This document shows positions 47,410 to 58,790 of a DNA stretch of 64,000 bases, piece after piece. This stretch comes from Seriola aureovittata (Eukaryota; Chordata; Actinopteri; Carangiformes; Carangidae), in the NCBI RefSeq assembly GCF_021018895.1, contig NC_079383.1, forward strand, positions 19,114,353 to 19,178,352, given 5' to 3'. Numbering within the stretch: the stretch's first letter is position 1; each line of letters starts with the position of its first letter. A model generated the notes under the pieces. It was not told where the DNA came from. It was given only the letters and a program-made list of their open reading frames with translations, and did no database searches. Position numbers and translations under genes: made by a program.

Positions 47410-47480
47410 AATTACATGCAAATTCACAATTATGCAAATTGGGCGATGACGTCATTTAGTGACTTTTAGGACAGCCAATA
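47410..47480. promoter_or_regulatory. Promoter-like cluster: two octamers, CRE and CCAAT box
   Basis: Two exact octamer sites ATGCAAAT lie at 47416-47423 and 47432-47439, 16 bases apart. A perfect CRE (TGACGTCA) is at 47447-47454 and a CCAAT box at 47475-47479. Such a tight set is typical of proximal promoters that bind POU, CREB/ATF and NF-Y factors. No TATA box follows. It lies 160-400 bases upstream of a CpG-rich patch. The motifs are seen directly; activity is inferred. It could instead be the internal promoter of a dispersed repeat. Confidence 0.5.
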
Positions 47481-47639
47481 GCTACTGTCCTTACTGAGGA
47501 GTTGGCAACACTGCTGCTGCGGTAGCATTGATAGCTAATCGAAGGATAAAGTCACAATAAAGGAAAAACGTATTGCAGATTTTTTTGGCAAACCACCAGC
47601 TAAAGAGAGCACAGATTAAATTCAACCTACCCGAGTAGA

Positions 47640-47900
47640 GTAGCTCCGTCAGTAATCCATCGTTTTCGTTTGGTTGTAATTTTCCCTCGGAGACAGAGAC
47701 TGCAGCCGCCGGCTCCCGCCGAAGTGTCCGAGCTTGCACCGCCGTCACTGAGGAGTCGGCTGCTAACAGGTGTCAAACTAGGACTGACTCGGCGGCATTT
47801 GAGGAGCCTTTCCGGCTACCGAACTTCAGTTTTCCGGCCAGACGTTTTGGGAAAGAAACTTTCTGCCGAGCGTTTACACCAACTTGGTTAGCTAAGTGTA
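47640..47900. promoter_or_regulatory. CpG-rich patch, possible transcription start region
   Basis: I count about 20 CpG dinucleotides in 260 bases, far above the rest of the window, within GC-rich DNA (GCCGCCGGCTCCCGCCGAAG near 47705). Open frames cross it on both strands (plus 47670-47891, minus 47491-47748) without a recognisable domain. The minus frame would reach a GTAGGT donor-like site. Its small size and the neighbouring promoter motifs suggest either a real start site or the CpG-rich 5' part of a mobile element. Confidence 0.45.
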
Positions 47901-47955
47901 AATGGCTTCATTACATGGCGTTGTGTGCACAGGTTGAGTGTTTTGCTTGATTTAA

Positions 47956-48395
47956 AAGGCAAGCAGAGGGAAACCGGTTGATTTGGTGCCACTTCACCTT
48001 CCCAAGGAGCTGGACCCAGGCCATATGTCTCTCCAGATCAAAATGCGAGGCGACGTCACCAGAGAGTCTGATGTCAAAGTTCAAGATGAAGCAACATGTC
48101 TACCTAAGCTCCGTCCACAAACAACAGCTCTGTTTACAAAAGCTGAAAAACTCATAGTTACGTCTGTGCCTTCCCATCTCTGCGGCCTCAACCTAGCGGA
48201 CCTGAAAACATGGTTATGCAACACCATGATCCCAGAACAGACAAACTCACCTCTCCTTGAAGCATGTCCACACTGACATTTTGAACTCATTGGACATCCA
48301 TGCCCTTATGAGAGACTTCATTTCCAGAAACACCTGAGCGCAAGGCCACATTTGGATGATTATAACTACTGGTGCACCCGACCTGCAGCTCAAGG
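47956..48395 (+). pseudogene. Unidentified open frame with one in-frame TGA, ending at a splice donor
   Basis: A frame opens after a stop at 47953 and runs 106 codons to TGA at 48274. It continues in the same frame for about 39 codons to CAAG|GTAAGT at 48391-48400, a consensus vertebrate donor. The first in-frame ATG is at 48025. Residues include CPH just before the stop and HFELIGHPCPYERLHFQ just after. I recognise no family. A good acceptor (CTCCTCCCACTACAG, ending 48650) lies 255 bases on. It could be a decayed host or transposon-borne exon, a chance frame, or a gene with a sequencing error at the TGA. Confidence 0.3.
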
Positions 48396-48765
48396 TAAGT
48401 TATTTGGTTTAAGCTGCCGCTGAGCAGTCCAATATTCAATTGTCACATTGATGTACCTTCTAATGAAAAAATGTGCACATTTGGATATGTTTTTGCATAC
48501 ATGTGCATTGCAATGTTGTGGTATTATTGTGAGCTATTATAGTGCTATTATTGTTACTGCTGTTGCTTTTTTGGTCTGTGTTGCAGTAGTATTGTTGTAG
48601 GCCTTTGTTGTATTTGCATGGGTTGGGGTAAAATGCTCCTCCCACTACAGCACCCACAAATGAAAACATCTTACCGCGGCCCTGCCTCCACCTTCTCACC
48701 CCGTCCTGTATTCAGTTATGAAACAAGGCTGACCTTCCACTGTTCATTCGTATCACGTTTTCCCT

Positions 48766-49322
48766 GGCAGATCCTCTCAAGCTCTGTCAGATTGGATGGG
48801 AAACGTCTGTGAACTGCCATCTTCAGGTCTCTCCACAGATGTTTTATGGGGTTTAAGTCTGGGCTTTGGCTGGGCCACTCAAGGACGGTCAGGCCCTTGA
48901 TCCGAAGCCACTCCTGCGTTTTCTTGGCTGCGTGCTTCAGGTTATTGTCGTGGCTGAAAAAAGGTGAACCGTCACATCAGTCTCAGGTTATATGCACTCT
49001 GGAGCAGGTTTTCTTCTAGGACCTCTTTTTATTTGGCTGCATTCGTCTTTCCCTTCATTTTCCCTGTCCCTGCTGCTGAGAAGCCCCCCCCCCCCATAGC
49101 ATTATACTGCCACCACCCACATTTAGGGATGATATTAGTCAGGTGATGAGCAGTGCCCAGTGTGCAGAATAATTTATGAGTGCGAGATTTGCAAAACATT
49201 CTGAACACATGATTTGTGGGTTATCGAGTATAGATTGAAGAGCCAAAATTGCTATTGTATCCTAAAAGTGTGGAAAAAGTGAAAGGGTCTGAATACTTTC
49301 TGAAGTCAATGTAACTCTGGAT
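48766..49322 (-). mobile_element. Tc1/mariner-like element, internally deleted
   Basis: Read on the minus strand, the segment near 48765-48955 encodes [20 protein letters not shown], the region of the third catalytic acidic residue of Tc1 transposases. It is followed by [14 protein letters not shown] and then non-homologous residues, so the C-terminus is lost. The upstream transposase part runs to about 49165, where it jumps to terminal non-coding DNA. That DNA ends in TGGAAAAAGTGAAAGGGTCT and GAATACTTTCTGAAGTCA, matching the family's terminal repeat. The N-terminal DNA-binding half is deleted. A C tract at 49086-49094 breaks the frame. The element is dead. Confidence 0.85.
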
Positions 49323-50266
49323 TCATCACAAAGCATAACCCCTGTTCACATGGCATATTTTATCCTGTGTTGAAATGAATACAACTTAAAGTAAGATATT
49401 AAGTTCAGGATTTAAGATTGTAATTTTCAGACCATCGTGTCTTCGCTTCTTTACCTCAACTGAAAGATCTGAACACACATACGGCTGCCTTGTTGTCATT
49501 CATTGTAAATCAAGGCATTTACTTGAAAAAGGTGACTGATCCTTTTTACACAGACACACAGACACACACATGTATTGATTTTTCTGTATGTCCCGTAGCA
49601 GAATCAATGTACCAACAAAAATGTCCAACAGTCTGTAATCTATTGCTATATAGCTATAAACTCATAATATGCTATCGCCCGAGGCAGTTTTCATTAACGA
49701 CGCCTGAAAGCCAAAGAAATCTTACCCCATTCAAATGACTTTTGAAGCATGACTGTTGTCCTTGAATACTAATGGGCGATTTTCCTGAATGTACAAACGG
49801 AGGAGGGGTAAAATCAGTAAGTTGCTCACTCCTCAGAGGATCTCCTCGGGGCACAATATGTCTTAGTCCTGTCAGCCGCTGACCTTTGTGTATCCCTCCC
49901 TGATTTCTGAGTTTGTAGAGCTGTGCTGTGTGTCACACTCTGCTGAAAAAGGGCAATAGTCTCAATGCTAAGGAGGCACCAGTGACAGTGTGAATCGCAT
50001 GGGGTTTCGGCGGTGTATTTTTATGGCATATGAAGGACCGGAAGGCATGATTTAGAATGAACATGTCCTTGTATGTTTCATGAAATTCTGTCACGCAAGA
50101 GTTTTTTTTTTTTTTTTTAAAGCATGCGCTGCTCAACTAACCCTGCTGTTTGATGAACAGTCGGGGCAAAGCTTTGCAAAGACGCATGTTAACCTCTGCC
50201 ATTTACGAAACTGTATGTCAGACTCCATAACAGCGTGGCTGTGACTGGTTTATTAAAGCGCATTAA

Positions 50267-50291
50267 TCTCTCTCTCTCTCTCTCTCTCTCT
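50267..50291. repeat. (TC)12 microsatellite
   Basis: A pure TC dinucleotide array of about 12 units. Confidence 0.93.
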
Positions 50292-50844
50292 GGCACATTC
50301 ACAGTGGAGGTCAAATATCATGATCCTGACCTTGGTCAAGCGGCCTCATCAATCACAATCTGATGAGACAGAAATAATGTCACATAGAGAACTTGCTGGT
50401 CGATCTACATATCAATCACCGCATGTACAAGGCTGGAGTGACCCCGGATGACCAATGTCATTGATCACACTCAGCAGTACTGTAACACACACTGGGATTT
50501 AGTTGAATAAATAATTGCAAACAGCTTTTCTATATCTGTGCTAAAGAGCACAGGTTGTCACATCGTTGGAAATTGCTCAGCTTGGTGTGGAGGGATGTTT
50601 TTGCAAGTTTGTGTGAAAAATGTCACAAGAATATGAAGACAACAAGATGAATTCAGCCGGAGCCCCGAAAACCCGGAGAAGTTGTGCTCGCTTTTTCCAG
50701 CAGGCTTTCTCTATGAAATCAATAGTTTCATGGCCATTGGAGTGTAACTTTTCTCTTCTCCCTGCTCTTTCTTCTTGGTGGGATTGAGATCGCTATTGTA
50801 TGAAATGGTGCACTCTCTTGTGACTATGCCTGACATTCATAGTG

Positions 50845-50870
50845 TTTTTTTTTTTTTTTTTTTTTTTTTT
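50845..50870. repeat. T26 homopolymer
   Basis: An uninterrupted T run of 26 bases. The A-rich complement could mark a retroposed tail on the minus strand, but no recognisable element precedes it. Confidence 0.95.
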
Positions 50871-52076
50871 CCTCTGTCGTCTTTTCTTTTTTTTCTCAGG
50901 AAGCTGTTTTGTTCTTTTCCCATCTGGCTTCATTTCATCATTCATTTAGCCAGGACTGGCGCACATCCACTGAAGCAGAGGCATGTCACACATTTGCAGA
51001 CCTGCGCCCAGAGGATGATATGATAGAAATGATCAGTTGCAGCATTTCCACACATCTGACAGTCCTTCATTCTGTCCCTGTCTTGTCCTCAGGCATATAT
51101 AGCAACATGAAGTAGAGTCCTTCCATGCAGGAGCAGACATCCCTGTGTTGTGTGTTTGTATATCTGCATGTGTAAATAACAAACACTGACACATGCATAC
51201 ATGCCTTGAAGATATCCGCATCCACACACAGTGCATGAGCACATTGTGTATCAGAAAGTATGCTTCTGGTTGCACGCACGTATCCACCAACAACAGCACA
51301 CGCACATAAGTGGCATGCCTTTAAATGCGAGGTATTACTTCCAGTGTGTGATATCAGCTAATGCCCTGCGGTTATGAGACAAGTGCGGGTCTAAAAAAAC
51401 GAATATTTGTATGGATATTTATCTTTATAAGGTCTTCTGGCTTTATGAAGTTATAAACCCTGGACTTCATTGAGCGAGGACAGTATGGAAGTCAAGATAA
51501 GGGGAAAGGCTCAGCTGGAGTTAAAGTGTCTTGCTATTTATCCAAAGCACAAAAAGGCAGAACCAAGAAAAGGACGAGATTGTATCCTTCTCATCTGAGG
51601 ACTCTTCAGAAGGGGAAGTTATAGTGTAAGCTGCTATGCATCAATTTGGTGCTTTACAGTTCAGGTCTGTAATGTTTTATTAAGATTGAAACTGAGCATA
51701 TTATTATTAAATCCACCTTTTGATATGATAATATTATATTAATGGAGTGTGGTTAAGAATGCGCCGCTATCAAGAAATCTGGTTTGACGCGTCATATCTG
51801 TCTGGCATCGTCAATTCAGTAAATAATACATTTGTCACAGTCTGCTTCCCAGTTCCCGCCGGCCCCCTGTCTCCAGTCACTGCTCACGTCTCTCACGCCA
51901 CGTTCTCGCCTTCATCTCCAATCAGATCTGCCATTCTCCATCCGTCCAACAGATGTACCTGCACCTTTTTTTTTCCCTGTCTACAATTCCACTCGCTCCC
52001 CTGTTCCACGATTTCAATCACAGCAGCTTCCCCTTACCACTCGCACACCTGATCCCAGTTCCCTCAACACTATTTA

Positions 52077-52432
52077 TGCTGCGTTCAAGGCGGCGACAAA
52101 ACTCTGAAATTTCTGAGTGGAACTCGTGGGTTCGAAAAAAAACGAGTGATCATGTGATCAACTCAGAAACATGTTCGTCCTTTTTGTAGCTTTACAAGGA
52201 ACACATAAACATGTTATTGCAGTTGCTTCTCTTGGTCGAGCAAAACAGAATATGTATAAGGTGAATGTACTTCTATTTGTAGTATCTTGTCTTCACTAAT
52301 ATATTAAGAATGTAAATACGTCACCTACAATAATAAATGTAAAACAAATCCAACCTTTTCATGCGTTCAAATCATTTTTTATGCGTTGGAGCTTGTAATT
52401 TCTGATTTTCTGTCGTGTCATGAATGCAACAT
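52077..52432. mobile_element. Small inverted-repeat element, hAT-like ends
   Basis: The left end reads TGCTGCGTTCAAGGCGGCGA, then CAAAACTCTGAAATTTCTGA. The right end, read on the complement, is TGTTGCATTCATGACACGAC, then AGAAAATCAGAAATTACAAG. The two ends match at most positions over about 40 bases. The 356-base element has no coding capacity. CTGCGTTCA-type ends recall hAT-derived miniature elements in fish, but no matching 8-base flanking duplication is visible, so the superfamily is tentative. Confidence 0.6.
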
Positions 52433-53559
52433 TATACCTGACATTGTCACCAGCTCTTTGTCATTTCATCTTCTTATGCCTCTGTGTATTTCCCTGAGAA
52501 CCATATTTTTTTTATAAAGATACTTCACTGCATCATCCAGTCTTTGAGTCTGTGTTTTGGTCCTCCCTGCCCGTTCTGCCACCAGCAGCGTGATGATATT
52601 CATGTCCATGTTGACTGGTGTTTGGTAACATTTTTACTGCTGATCCTCAAAAGCAAGGTGAAACAGATTCACAACACTGATGCTGGAACCTCTCGTTTTG
52701 CTTTGAGTGTGAAGAAAGTCACACAAGCAAACAAACATTTGCATGATGAGATGTTGTTTTCCTGCTAAAGGAAGGTCTGAAAGTCATAGACGACACACAA
52801 AAAGTAATTATTTGAAATGTAAAACAGATGATGATGAAAATAAAAAAAAAAAGGCTTCATGGAAGCTTTAGTACAGAGTTGTTTTTTTCTCTCTTTGCAA
52901 TTAACTCAATTTTGCATAGCCTTAAACCTTTCTGAGTGTGTTTGAGTATCATAAAATTGATTGTGAATGGTGGCACAAAGTTATACCAACTGAGCCTACA
53001 TTGCCTTCAACTTAAAAACAAAGGGATAAAGAAAACATAAGTGAGCGGAGACCCCTTCAGTTCAAGTGAACACATTTTTAAAGCCCCATCTACACTAATT
53101 TACCAAGTCTGGGGAGCAGTCTGTCTTTCCAGTGGCGTTTCATCCAAGGTTAATGAGGACAATATTCCTCCACATCTGATGTGTTTCTCCCTCTGCTGCA
53201 ACAGAATGTAAGTGAGGGGGAGCTTTTGAAGGTGCAGAACGATAATGGGATAAATGATTTCATCTGCGGGGAGGATGATGATGATGATGATGATGAGGAT
53301 GATGATGATGATAAGCATCACTTTCATCAGGAAGTCCTACAGCTGCTCTCTGTGACCCTCTTCCCCCTCGGATTCATGTCTCATTCCAACTGAATAAATG
53401 TGCCAGTTGTATCAGTATAGTGAACAGGAAACTTCATTTAAGATGCCATCACACCTGCAGTTTAGTCGAAATCTGTGAGGGGTTTGCTCGCATGAATGCT
53501 ATTTACAAACCTGGGTGGGGTGAGATGACATTGACATAGAGCCCATAATTTTATACACA
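52433..53559. other. Unique non-coding DNA with a GAT array
   Basis: No gene is called. It contains an A tract at 52841-52852 and the trinucleotide array at 53272-53312. The Asp-rich and Ile-rich open frames there are artefacts of that array. Confidence 0.6.
53272..53312. repeat. (GAT)n trinucleotide microsatellite
   Basis: About 13 GAT units with one GAG interruption. On the plus strand it would encode poly-Asp, and on the minus strand poly-Ile, explaining the biased frames here. Confidence 0.93.
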
Positions 53560-54085
53560 AATGCAATATACCTACATATATTGAATTTCCATTTATGAAA
53601 TATATGTGTATATATAAAATAAAAATATTTTTGACACCAAAAATTGTATATGACACCTATTAGAAATTGGAACATTTTCATATATTATATATATATTTAA
53701 TATATATTATATATATGTTTTCTAGCCAATACAAATATGTAAAGCCTGTCAATATATGTTGATGTTGTATATAGTGGGTTCCAGACCACTTTCCTGGAAT
53801 GGGAAGATATGTTCAAAATTAACTTATAAATTATGAATTATATATGCTTATGTTTTTATGTACATGTATATTGTTTTAAGAAATTGCATATATAAATAAA
53901 TATACCTGTTATGTTTGATTATATATGGTTGCAACATTTTATACTATAAATGTAAAAATGTATTAGATATTTTAAATTTATTTTCACAGAATGTACATAT
54001 TCAACTGTTACTATGAGTATTTCATATATTTTATAAACATATTTTATGTATATATGTGATAATATATCCCCTTATAGATAGGTCT
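53560..54085. other. Very AT-rich block with TATATA palindromes
   Basis: About 520 bases are dominated by A and T, with repeated TATATA and ATATAT strings and a TATA/AATATA palindrome at 53680-53717. No coding frame or element ends are seen. The composition fits a matrix-attachment region or a decayed AT microsatellite cluster; I cannot separate these by eye. Confidence 0.6.
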
Positions 54086-57000
54086 AGATAAGTCTGTATA
54101 GACTAATTTGTCGCATAATAGATTTCTGTATGGGGCAGGTCATGTGGTATTTTTCTCACACAATCATTACAAAAGATAATATTTTTTTGAGCATCACAAA
54201 CACTCAGAGACAAACTTAGGAAACTGTATTTTCACAATATGAGGCATTAGATCCATTAAATATTTAAAAATGCATAAGCTTTAGGAACTTTTTCAGCCTC
54301 AACAAGCACCCGATGAGCAACTTAGAATTAATGAGGTACTATCTTGGAACATGGTATCCAGTTCTCATAATACTTCCAAGGAAGGACAATATACAAATGT
54401 GAGAAGCAGACTTGGTGGAGGATGTTGGGGGGGGGGGACTGAACTCAGTGTAAAAACATTCTTACTGAAGGAGATAAAAATCCAAGCCAAAAGCCGCCAC
54501 TGTACTGGAAATAGTTTGATTGAAAAGTAATCACTGGGAACTGTGTAAAATCACATTACTGCTGCAGTGCATCTGCTTTTCACCAAACATGTAGAAAAAA
54601 AAAAAATTGGCAATGATTGCCTCTTGAGTTGTGTTTTTCTTGATGGCAACACTTTCCCAGCAGATTGATCCGATGCATCCTCTGCATTTTAATGTCTTGA
54701 CTTACTAACTGAACTCACAATGTTATCTGAAATGTATTAAGCCCAATTTACCATGGGAGCTTCTGTAAGGTCACTTCTGTTTACTATTATGAAATCTCAC
54801 AGATTGTATACATTTGCAGCTAATAACCTAGCAGAGGTGTTTTCCTGATAAATGCACAGGCTGTTTGTGTCTTGTTGGCTGTTTGAATAAAGTCCTGTTA
54901 ACATTTAGAGAGTTGTGCTAATAATTATGCAGATAGAACATTTTATTGTATTGTATGGCATTTGCCAGACATTTGCTGTAAATGAAAACATGATACAGAT
55001 GGATAGATTCAGTTTTCAGGAATTGTTAAAACAGTGCTGCTCAGTCACCCATTTTCTCTCCCACTTTCCTGAACACATACACACAATAGTTGGAAAACTG
55101 AATTTTGATAAAGAAAAGCTTCTTAAAATTAAAGAATTTTTATTTTTACTCACACCCCGCATGCAGCTGTGGTGGAGATGACAGTTATTCATGATAGAGA
55201 TGTCAGTGTACCCCATGCTGCATGGAGCAGGGAGTATGAAGCTGCCTGCATCTGCTATAAATGTCAGCGACTGGTCGATGTGGCTTTTCACAGCAGAACT
55301 GTCCCTGTTGTCTGTCACCAGTTCTTTTTGGGGCTTTGTTTCACAGCCTCCTGCAAAATCAAATGTGTGTGTTGCAGCCAAAACAACCCCAAAAACATTT
55401 TGAACAGATGTTTCTTTGTTCATTTCTAGTTGGTTTAGCAACTCATTTATTTTTTTTTAGAATAGTTTTTTATTTTTATCTGCTTGTACTAACAACCTCT
55501 GCCGAAGTCGGGCCCATGTATTTCTACATCCGGCTGTTATCCTCAGGTATTGACTGACTGCTGAAAGATTTTCTGTCTGTGTCCGATTTGGTCCAGATAT
55601 GGAAGTAGGATCTTAAAATCATGTTAGATATGGGTCAGGTTTGGGCCGTGGCACAAGGCACATACTGGGCAAGAAGAAAACAAGCATGTGGCCCAAGTAT
55701 AAAAAAAAAAAAACCTGACATGAAGCTCAAAGTCAACATTTAATGTCAAAACTTCAAAATGATAAATTTGCACTGTAATGTATATCGCTGCAATTTTTAC
55801 ATTCAAATTAAACATTTATTATTTAATAATAATAAGTTACAGGCTTCGAATAAAACACACTGATACACCATGTTTACTTACTGTGGAATTTATATTTATG
55901 ACAGCAGTCGGCAACACTGGTATATAATTGTTTATGTTGTCTGGCACCAACTCAATGTACATCAACTCTGCAAACATTACTGATGTCAGCTGGACTGTAA
56001 TAACCTCAATTTACACTTCTGCTGTAAACTGCCACTTAAAACACTGAGTATCTACAAACAATCGCTCCAACTAATCCCCTATGCTAATTGCTAACACAAA
56101 CTGCTAATGCTAATTACTAATGCCAGTTGCTAGCGCCTCCAGCATATACACACACCCCAGCTCTGCATGTAAACACAACTTCACACCATCTGAAACCAAA
56201 ACAAATGTTGATTATTTTGAGTTTGTACTTTGTTAGCAGCAGTCCCGTCACAGTTTTCTTACCAATGCATTAGTGTTTTCTAAATCAGTCTTCAGATTAT
56301 ACTCTAAATTTAATCACAAATGCACTGTGCTTGGTCTATCAACCCCTTATGGACCATAGATTGTTAGATTTTAGGCCTGAAACTGTTTGCATATGTAAAA
56401 TGCGCCCAAACTTGGCCTGATGTCAAACCCGTCATGTCCCGTTAAATTCATGTCAAGCTGCTGCACGTTTTATCTCCTTCTGTAAGCTAATGAGCTAGTG
56501 GGAGGACCTTCGTGGCAAAGTCAGACTGCTGTGGCACAGAGGAGACTTGCTTAGAAGGGCAGCTGTGATGTGATAATAGCTGTGGCCCATTTGAGTGGCC
56601 GTCTCCTTCAAAGTCCAACATTCAAGACAACCACAAGGTAGCAGGTCACCATGGCTGTCCCATTCCAGAGGGACAAGATGTATTTGTTAAATACAGACTG
56701 AGCTAAGAAGTAGTTGTAACATCTTCAGTTTGTATATATGCCTTTGCTTCAGTAATAACTTCAGTGAAAACCCACAGTGTGTCCCACTGTGTGTAGCATA
56801 ATAATTAGAATAAATGCTCTTTCTAAAAAACTATTCTGTAAATTCTTTGAAATCATCCACCCTGCAGCAAACAAATATTATTTGATTACGAGTGTATTTC
56901 TCCCACTCATAAATACTGATATAAGTATCTTTGTCATAATGGAGAATATTATAGGACAGGTTTATGAAGTGATTTGTTTAACACAGCACTGCAGCAAACA

Positions 57001-57234
57001 TAAATCACCACTCATCACTCATTAACACTGACAGATCATTGTTGCAGCGGGTGTACAAACGTGTCCCTCGGTGCCATGGGATGAAAGATGAGCCTTTGGC
57101 TTTGAACTTGAACTGTACTTGCCCCCCTTTTCCTGGTCTCCTCAGATCCTCGTTTGAGAATACAGCAAAACTGCAGAGTCTTTTATCGAATTTAATTTGA
57201 TGGATTTGAGGTGTGTTATGAGCAAATCTGAAGG

Positions 57235-57269
<35 letters not shown>

Positions 57270-58790
57270 ACCTTGTTCACATCACTCGTACATCAGCTCA
57301 ATCTCTCACACCAGGGTGTTAGGTGTGTGGTAAAGATTATCGATTTGTGAAATCATTCCCAGCATGTGTTATTGGTATGTTGAACTGCATGTGAAGTACA
57401 TGGGAATGTGAGAGACCCACACTTAGTATTACAGTTAATAGTGACACCTATTTTTAACCAGTCAAAACGTCTGCCTTGAAATTGGTTTCGCTCATACTGA
57501 TACTATCAGCCGTCTTTTCTTTTTAATGACATTACTGGAGACCTAAAGACGTGAGTGAACACACAGTTATACACACAAAACAGCATTTTCTAACGACAAC
57601 TGGACAGTTTTACTTGAAACTACTTTGTAATAAAGAAATAATGTAGTCTCCATTTGCTCTTTTGAATTGGCTCTTTTCAAGTAAACTAAGATTGTGGAAA
57701 AGTAAAGGTAAGACATTTTCTTTAACACAAAAATAATCCAGTTGATCTTTCTTTTTTTTTTATTTGAACTGTACAACAAGCTGAAAATCACACACATATT
57801 GTGGCCTTATACATTTGATATGGCTAATGTTGCCATGTTTCTGGCAACCTGACACATGTAAGTCCTACAGTCACTCTCCTTTTAGCTCTAGTTTGGTGTC
57901 TGGCTCTTTGGCCTCTAAATGCTCCAATGTGTTATTAACTTTATCTCTCTCCTGTTTGGTGCTGGGAAGGAAATATACATTGGGTTGGAAATACATTTGA
58001 AGGGAACGGTTGATAATTCTCTGTGGGTTCTCCGACTTTGCACATTTTACCCTTTATTTATATGAAATATTGATAACCGCAGCTTTAAATCTTCTGGTGC
58101 ACAGTATCCCATGCCCTGCAGCAGAAAGTTTAAAAAACAAAGCAATAACAAACATGGTCAAACAGACAGAACCTGCAGTTTGTTAAATATATCAATTTAT
58201 TCTAATTTTGTAAGAGGTTTTTCCATCTTTGAAGTCATGTCTTCTTTTGAACTCCTCAGCTGAGGACATAACTCCGGTTTGGAGTCCAGTTGTTCTGCGA
58301 ATGTCACCCCCCTTTATTTTTGCTAAGGTTAGAGCTAATCTTTCAGTCCAGCAACAAATACCAGTGACCTTCCCTGCTCGCGTGGAACGAATGCCAAGGT
58401 GCATTAATCATTCTACCACATGGACAAAATGTCAATTGCGAGATGCGGAGTGATCAGAGGGAGACAGGGGTGTTCTATGGGAAGGTAGCGCTCTGAAGAA
58501 AATCATCTGACAACGGGAATATTCCTTGATCAGCCCAGCTCCCTATCAGCCGCACCAGGTGATCTCAGCTTCTTTAATCTATCTAATGGATTCAGTGAGG
58601 CTTTCTTTTTTTATCAGATATACTGTGTTTTATCCTGACACACTCCCAAAAAAACCCCCAAAAAAAACAAAAAAAATCGTCAAACTGACATAGCCGGTAG
58701 GTAGGTGAATGGGTGGCTGGATGGTTACTGAGATTGTTGAAGGTTACAAGCTGCATCTCCATAAATACTGTAAATAAAATATGTCTTGAT
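54086..58790. other. Unique non-coding DNA
   Basis: No gene is called. It has a G tract at 54427-54437, A tracts at 54595-54606 and 55700-55712, and the GT array at 57236-57267. The minus-strand frame 55016-55441 (141 codons) is overlapped by three plus-strand frames and has no signature. Near 56040-56120 there is a short GCTAATTGCTAA-type run. The opposed frames at 58192-58453 also lack a signature. Confidence 0.5.
57236..57267. repeat. GT microsatellite, about 16 units
   Basis: A pure GT array. The His-Thr run in the minus-strand frame is an artefact. Confidence 0.96.

Larger units (their letters stand above)
49323..52076. other. Unique non-coding DNA with simple repeats
   Basis: No gene is called. 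It has a T tract at 50102-50119, a TC array at 50267-50291, a T26 tract at 50845-50870 and a pyrimidine-rich stretch around 50871-50900. The overlapping frames at 51033-51305 and 51747-52107 lack signatures. The stretch 51840-52060 is pyrimidine-rich. Confidence 0.55.

Noticed and set aside
53181..53393. Acidic (poly-Asp) small protein
   Set aside because: It is the product of translating the GAT microsatellite; there is no conserved sequence outside the array.
55016..55441. 141-codon minus-strand frame
   Set aside because: Three plus-strand frames overlap it and none shows a family signature. Mutually exclusive frames argue for chance.
55600..56430. Possible further inverted-repeat element (GGGTCAGGTTTGGGCC near 55632, GCCCAAACTTGGCCTGATG near 56404)
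   Set aside because: The two ends share words but do not align as complements over a useful length, so I could not support an element.
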